Source: an uncultured Prevotellaceae bacterium (GTDB taxonomy: Bacteria; Bacteroidota; Bacteroidia; Bacteroidales; Bacteroidaceae). Taken from it: 7,873 bases of DNA. This document shows, piece after piece, positions 6,447 to 7,873 of this stretch (position 1 is the first letter of the stretch; every line of letters begins with the position of its first letter). The DNA lies in NCBI GenBank assembly GCA_946405695.1, contig CAMJIA010000068.1:1-7873 (forward strand), written 5' to 3'. Below the pieces are notes generated by a model. The model made no database searches, was not told where the DNA came from, and worked only from the letters and a program-made list of their open reading frames with translations. The position numbers and the translations under genes are program-made.

Positions 6447-6500
6447 ATGGAATACGTTAAACTAGGAAAATTCGACTTGCTGGTGTCGCACATCAGCCTC
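6447..6500 (+). pseudogene. Remnant of an aldo/keto reductase 5' end
   Basis: The 18 codons from ATG 6447 read MEYVKLGKFDLLVSHISL, which matches the characteristic start of many aldo/keto reductases (pattern M-x-Y-x-x-LG-K-x-DL-x-VS-x-x-x-L; compare E. coli YajO). In those enzymes GxxxMxxG and the rest of the barrel follow. Here the reading runs straight into AAAAAAGCAATG and the signal peptide of the next gene. A weak ribosome-binding stretch, AAAGAG (6431-6436), is still present before ATG 6444. The simplest reading is that an operon gene lost everything but its start by deletion. The frame stays open into the next gene, so a fusion with 22 extra residues could be made. Confidence 0.6.
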
Positions 6501-6509
6501 AAAAAAGCA

Positions 6510-7514
6510 ATGAGAAGAACATTAACTTTTTTAATCGCAATAATGACAATGACAACAACAAACGGTCAGACGCTGACAGAGCGTCAAAAGGGATTGGCGG
6601 CATGTGCTTGCCTAATGGCACAGGGTGATATGGAACGACTGGAACCTGCCGTAAGACATGCTCTCGATGGCGGTGTAACTATCAATGAGCTGAAGGAAGC
6701 ATTCTCGCAACTCTATGCCTACACAGGATTTCCTCGGAGTCTGAACGCACTGGGAGTGCTGAATAAGGTGCTGGAAAACAGACAGGCGTACTGGCAGGAG
6801 GGCAAGCCTTGGACGCGCCCTGCCGAGTGGGACGATGCCCGTAAAGCCTACGAACTGGGCACAAAAAACCAGACTCAGCTCTCTGGACAGCCCTTCAACT
6901 ACACCTTCTGCCCGCAGGATGACTACTACCTGAAATCGCACCTCTTCGGCGACATATTCGCTGGCGACCAGTTATCAGCTGCCGACCGCGAGATCGTTAC
7001 CGTTGCAGCACTGAGCGGTCTCGAAGGCGTGGCACCCCAACTCGCAGCCCACAAGAAGGGGGCGGTGAATATGGGTAACCCACAGGAGTTGGTCGATGAG
7101 CTCTGCAGGTGGCTCTGTGCCGAGGGCTACACGATGAGCACCAAATGGCCCAAAGGCGAGCCGAATCCATACGGCCAATATTTCATAGGGCAGAGCTATC
7201 TCGCCGATGTCGGCGGTGGCGTGATGAATGTCACTTTTGAACCGCACTGTCGTAACAATTGGCACATCCATCACAAACAAGTGCAGGTGTTGATATGCGT
7301 CGCGGGGCGCGGTTGGTATCAGGAATGGGGCAAAGAACCGCAAATGATGACTCCCGGCACCATCATCGCCATTCCTGCCGAAGTGAAACATTGGCACGGA
7401 GCCGCCAAGGATTCTTGGTTTCAACATCTGACGTACCATAAGGATGTGCAAGAGGGGGCAAGCAACGAATGGTTGGAACCAGTGACGAATGACATTTACA
7501 ACAGACTGCCATAA
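6510..7514 (+). CDS. Exported double carboxymuconolactone decarboxylase/cupin protein
   Basis: From ATG 6510 this is a 334-residue protein. Residues 1-19 or so form a signal peptide (MRRTLTFLIAIMTMTTTNG, then QTLTERQ). Two carboxymuconolactone-decarboxylase (CMD) repeats follow: the first at about 25-91 (LAACACLMAQGDMERLEPAVRHAL...LKEAFSQLYAYTGFPRSLNAL) and the second at about 142-203 (LKSHLFGDIFAGDQLSAADREIVTVAALSGLEGVAPQLAAH). Neither has the CxxC of AhpD peroxidases. A cupin domain occupies about 236-313, with metal-binding His252 and His254 (WHIHH), a Gln where Glu is common (KQVQVL), and His294 in PAEVKHWHGA. CMD/cupin proteins decarboxylate or isomerise small ring or keto compounds; the substrate here is unknown. 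The frame is open from ATG 6444, which would put 22 extra residues before the signal peptide. I prefer 6510 because the export signal and A-rich AAAAAAGCA sit there. It is the last operon gene, followed by a terminator. Confidence 0.9.
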   Translation: MRRTLTFLIAIMTMTTTNGQTLTERQKGLAACACLMAQGDMERLEPAVRHALDGGVTINELKEAFSQLYAYTGFPRSLNALGVLNKVLENRQAYWQEGKPWTRPAEWDDARKAYELGTKNQTQLSGQPFNYTFCPQDDYYLKSHLFGDIFAGDQLSAADREIVTVAALSGLEGVAPQLAAHKKGAVNMGNPQELVDELCRWLCAEGYTMSTKWPKGEPNPYGQYFIGQSYLADVGGGVMNVTFEPHCRNNWHIHHKQVQVLICVAGRGWYQEWGKEPQMMTPGTIIAIPAEVKHWHGAAKDSWFQHLTYHKDVQEGASNEWLEPVTNDIYNRLP

Positions 7515-7582
7515 AGTCTATAGATCGCATTGTCAAAGTTGGATATACAAATATAGTACGATTGAATAGTCATTCTCATATT

Positions 7583-7620
7583 AGTCCCTTGCTACCATTA
7601 CTGTTAGCAAGGGACTTTTT
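7583..7620 (+). terminator. Intrinsic terminator of the main operon
   Basis: AGTCCCTTGCTA (7583-7594) pairs perfectly with TAGCAAGGGACT (7605-7616), a 12-base stem with a 10-base loop, followed by a T run (7616-7620). It is 68 bases after the stop codon of the CMD/cupin gene and should end the transcript from the upstream operon. Confidence 0.92.
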
Positions 7621-7747
7621 GTCATAATGCCAAAAGCCAGTGTGCGAGTAGATTGTTCACTCCATATTATAACTATTCATAGCCACCTCTAAATCATTTC
7701 ATTATGAAACGCCATTCGTCACAAAACTGCACAGAATATCCCAGAAA

Positions 7748-7779
7748 TTTGGCAAACTACACAGTTATTTGTATTTTTG
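7748..7779 (+). promoter_or_regulatory. Consensus Bacteroidetes promoter for the DUF418-like gene
   Basis: TTTG at 7748-7751 and TATTTTTG at 7772-7779 match the -33 and -7 elements exactly, with 20 bases between them and centres 26 bases apart, the ideal spacing. The predicted start near 7786 leaves a leader of about 20 bases before ATG 7807. With no regulator-type repeats obvious, constitutive expression by the primary sigma factor is likely. Confidence 0.75.
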
Positions 7780-7806
7780 TTGCGATAAAAATTTGAATCT
7801 GGAAAA

Positions 7807-7873
7807 ATGTATAAGACACGTTCTTTACCCAACACCCGCATTGATGTGGCCGATGCCCTGCGAGGAATCGCCG
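7807..7873 (+). CDS. Probable DUF418/YeiB-like membrane protein, N-terminus only
   Basis: The window ends after 22 codons reading MYKTRSLPNTRIDVADALRGIA. The RIDVADALRGIA segment is the characteristic entry into the first membrane helix of DUF418/YeiB-type proteins (commonly R-I-x-x-x-D-A-L-R-G-x-A), integral membrane proteins of uncertain transport or acyl-transfer function. Related acyltransferase families begin with a similar D-x-LRG motif, so the exact family cannot be settled from so few residues. The start fits well: ATG follows the A-rich GGAAAA and lies a short leader after a consensus promoter. A terminator separates it from the upstream operon, so it is an independent transcription unit. 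Confidence 0.65.
   Translation, partial: MYKTRSLPNTRIDVADALRGIA

Larger units (their letters stand above)
7515..7806. other. Intergenic region: operon terminator, then promoter of next gene
   Basis: This stretch holds the terminator at 7583-7620 and the promoter at 7748-7779. The remaining bases (7515-7582 and 7621-7747) are AT-rich. The only small frame of note, 30 codons from ATG 7704 to TGA 7796, overlaps the promoter and has no recognisable features. I see no RNA gene or repeat in it. Confidence 0.6.

Noticed and set aside
6612..6941. - strand open frames opposite the CMD/cupin gene
   Set aside because: They are antisense shadows with no start signals and no family resemblance.
7704..7796. 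Small + strand frame of 30 codons beginning MKRHSSQNC
   Set aside because: It overlaps the consensus promoter of the next gene, has no clear ribosome-binding site and no recognisable features.

Overview
The window looks like a chromosomal segment of a Bacteroidetes species, most likely Prevotella or a close relative. Three things point that way. Promoters fit the Bacteroidetes pattern (TTTG, then TAnnTTTG about 20 bases later). Most genes lack a strong Shine-Dalgarno sequence and instead have A-rich stretches before the start. One exported protein ends in a short C-terminal tail (YYSISGMRL...DGKKIIK) of the kind common on Prevotella secreted proteins. There are no RNA genes, insertion sequences or CRISPR arrays.

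Left part (1-1601, + strand): the 3' end of a cytosolic aldo/keto reductase is followed 14 bases later by a complete iron-dependent alcohol dehydrogenase of the YqhD/butanol dehydrogenase type. Both reduce aldehydes or ketones with NAD(P)H and probably form one transcript. A 171-base convergent gap follows (1602-1772).

Middle (1773-2893): an AraC-family regulator on the - strand is transcribed divergently from the main operon. The 221-base divergent region holds an exact Bacteroidetes -7 box on each strand, a pair of direct repeats spaced 21 bases apart (the usual spacing of AraC-family half-sites), and a nested inverted-repeat structure in the presumed leader of the operon.

Main operon (2894-7514, + strand): five tightly spaced genes. 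They encode a cytosolic aldo/keto reductase; an exported ACMSD-like amidohydrolase fused to an antibiotic-biosynthesis-monooxygenase (ABM, YgiN-like) domain; an exported flavodoxin with a C-terminal sorting-like tail; a small exported ABM protein; and an exported double carboxymuconolactone-decarboxylase/cupin protein. Four of the five have signal peptides, so this may be an envelope-located module acting on quinones, aromatic rings or other reactive carbonyl compounds under AraC control. That function is inferred from the families. Just before the last gene, and in frame with it, lie 18 codons that read like the beginning of another aldo/keto reductase; this looks like the scar of a deleted operon gene.

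Right end (7515-7873): a strong intrinsic terminator closes the operon. A well-formed promoter then leads into the first 22 codons of a probable DUF418/YeiB-like membrane protein that runs off the window.
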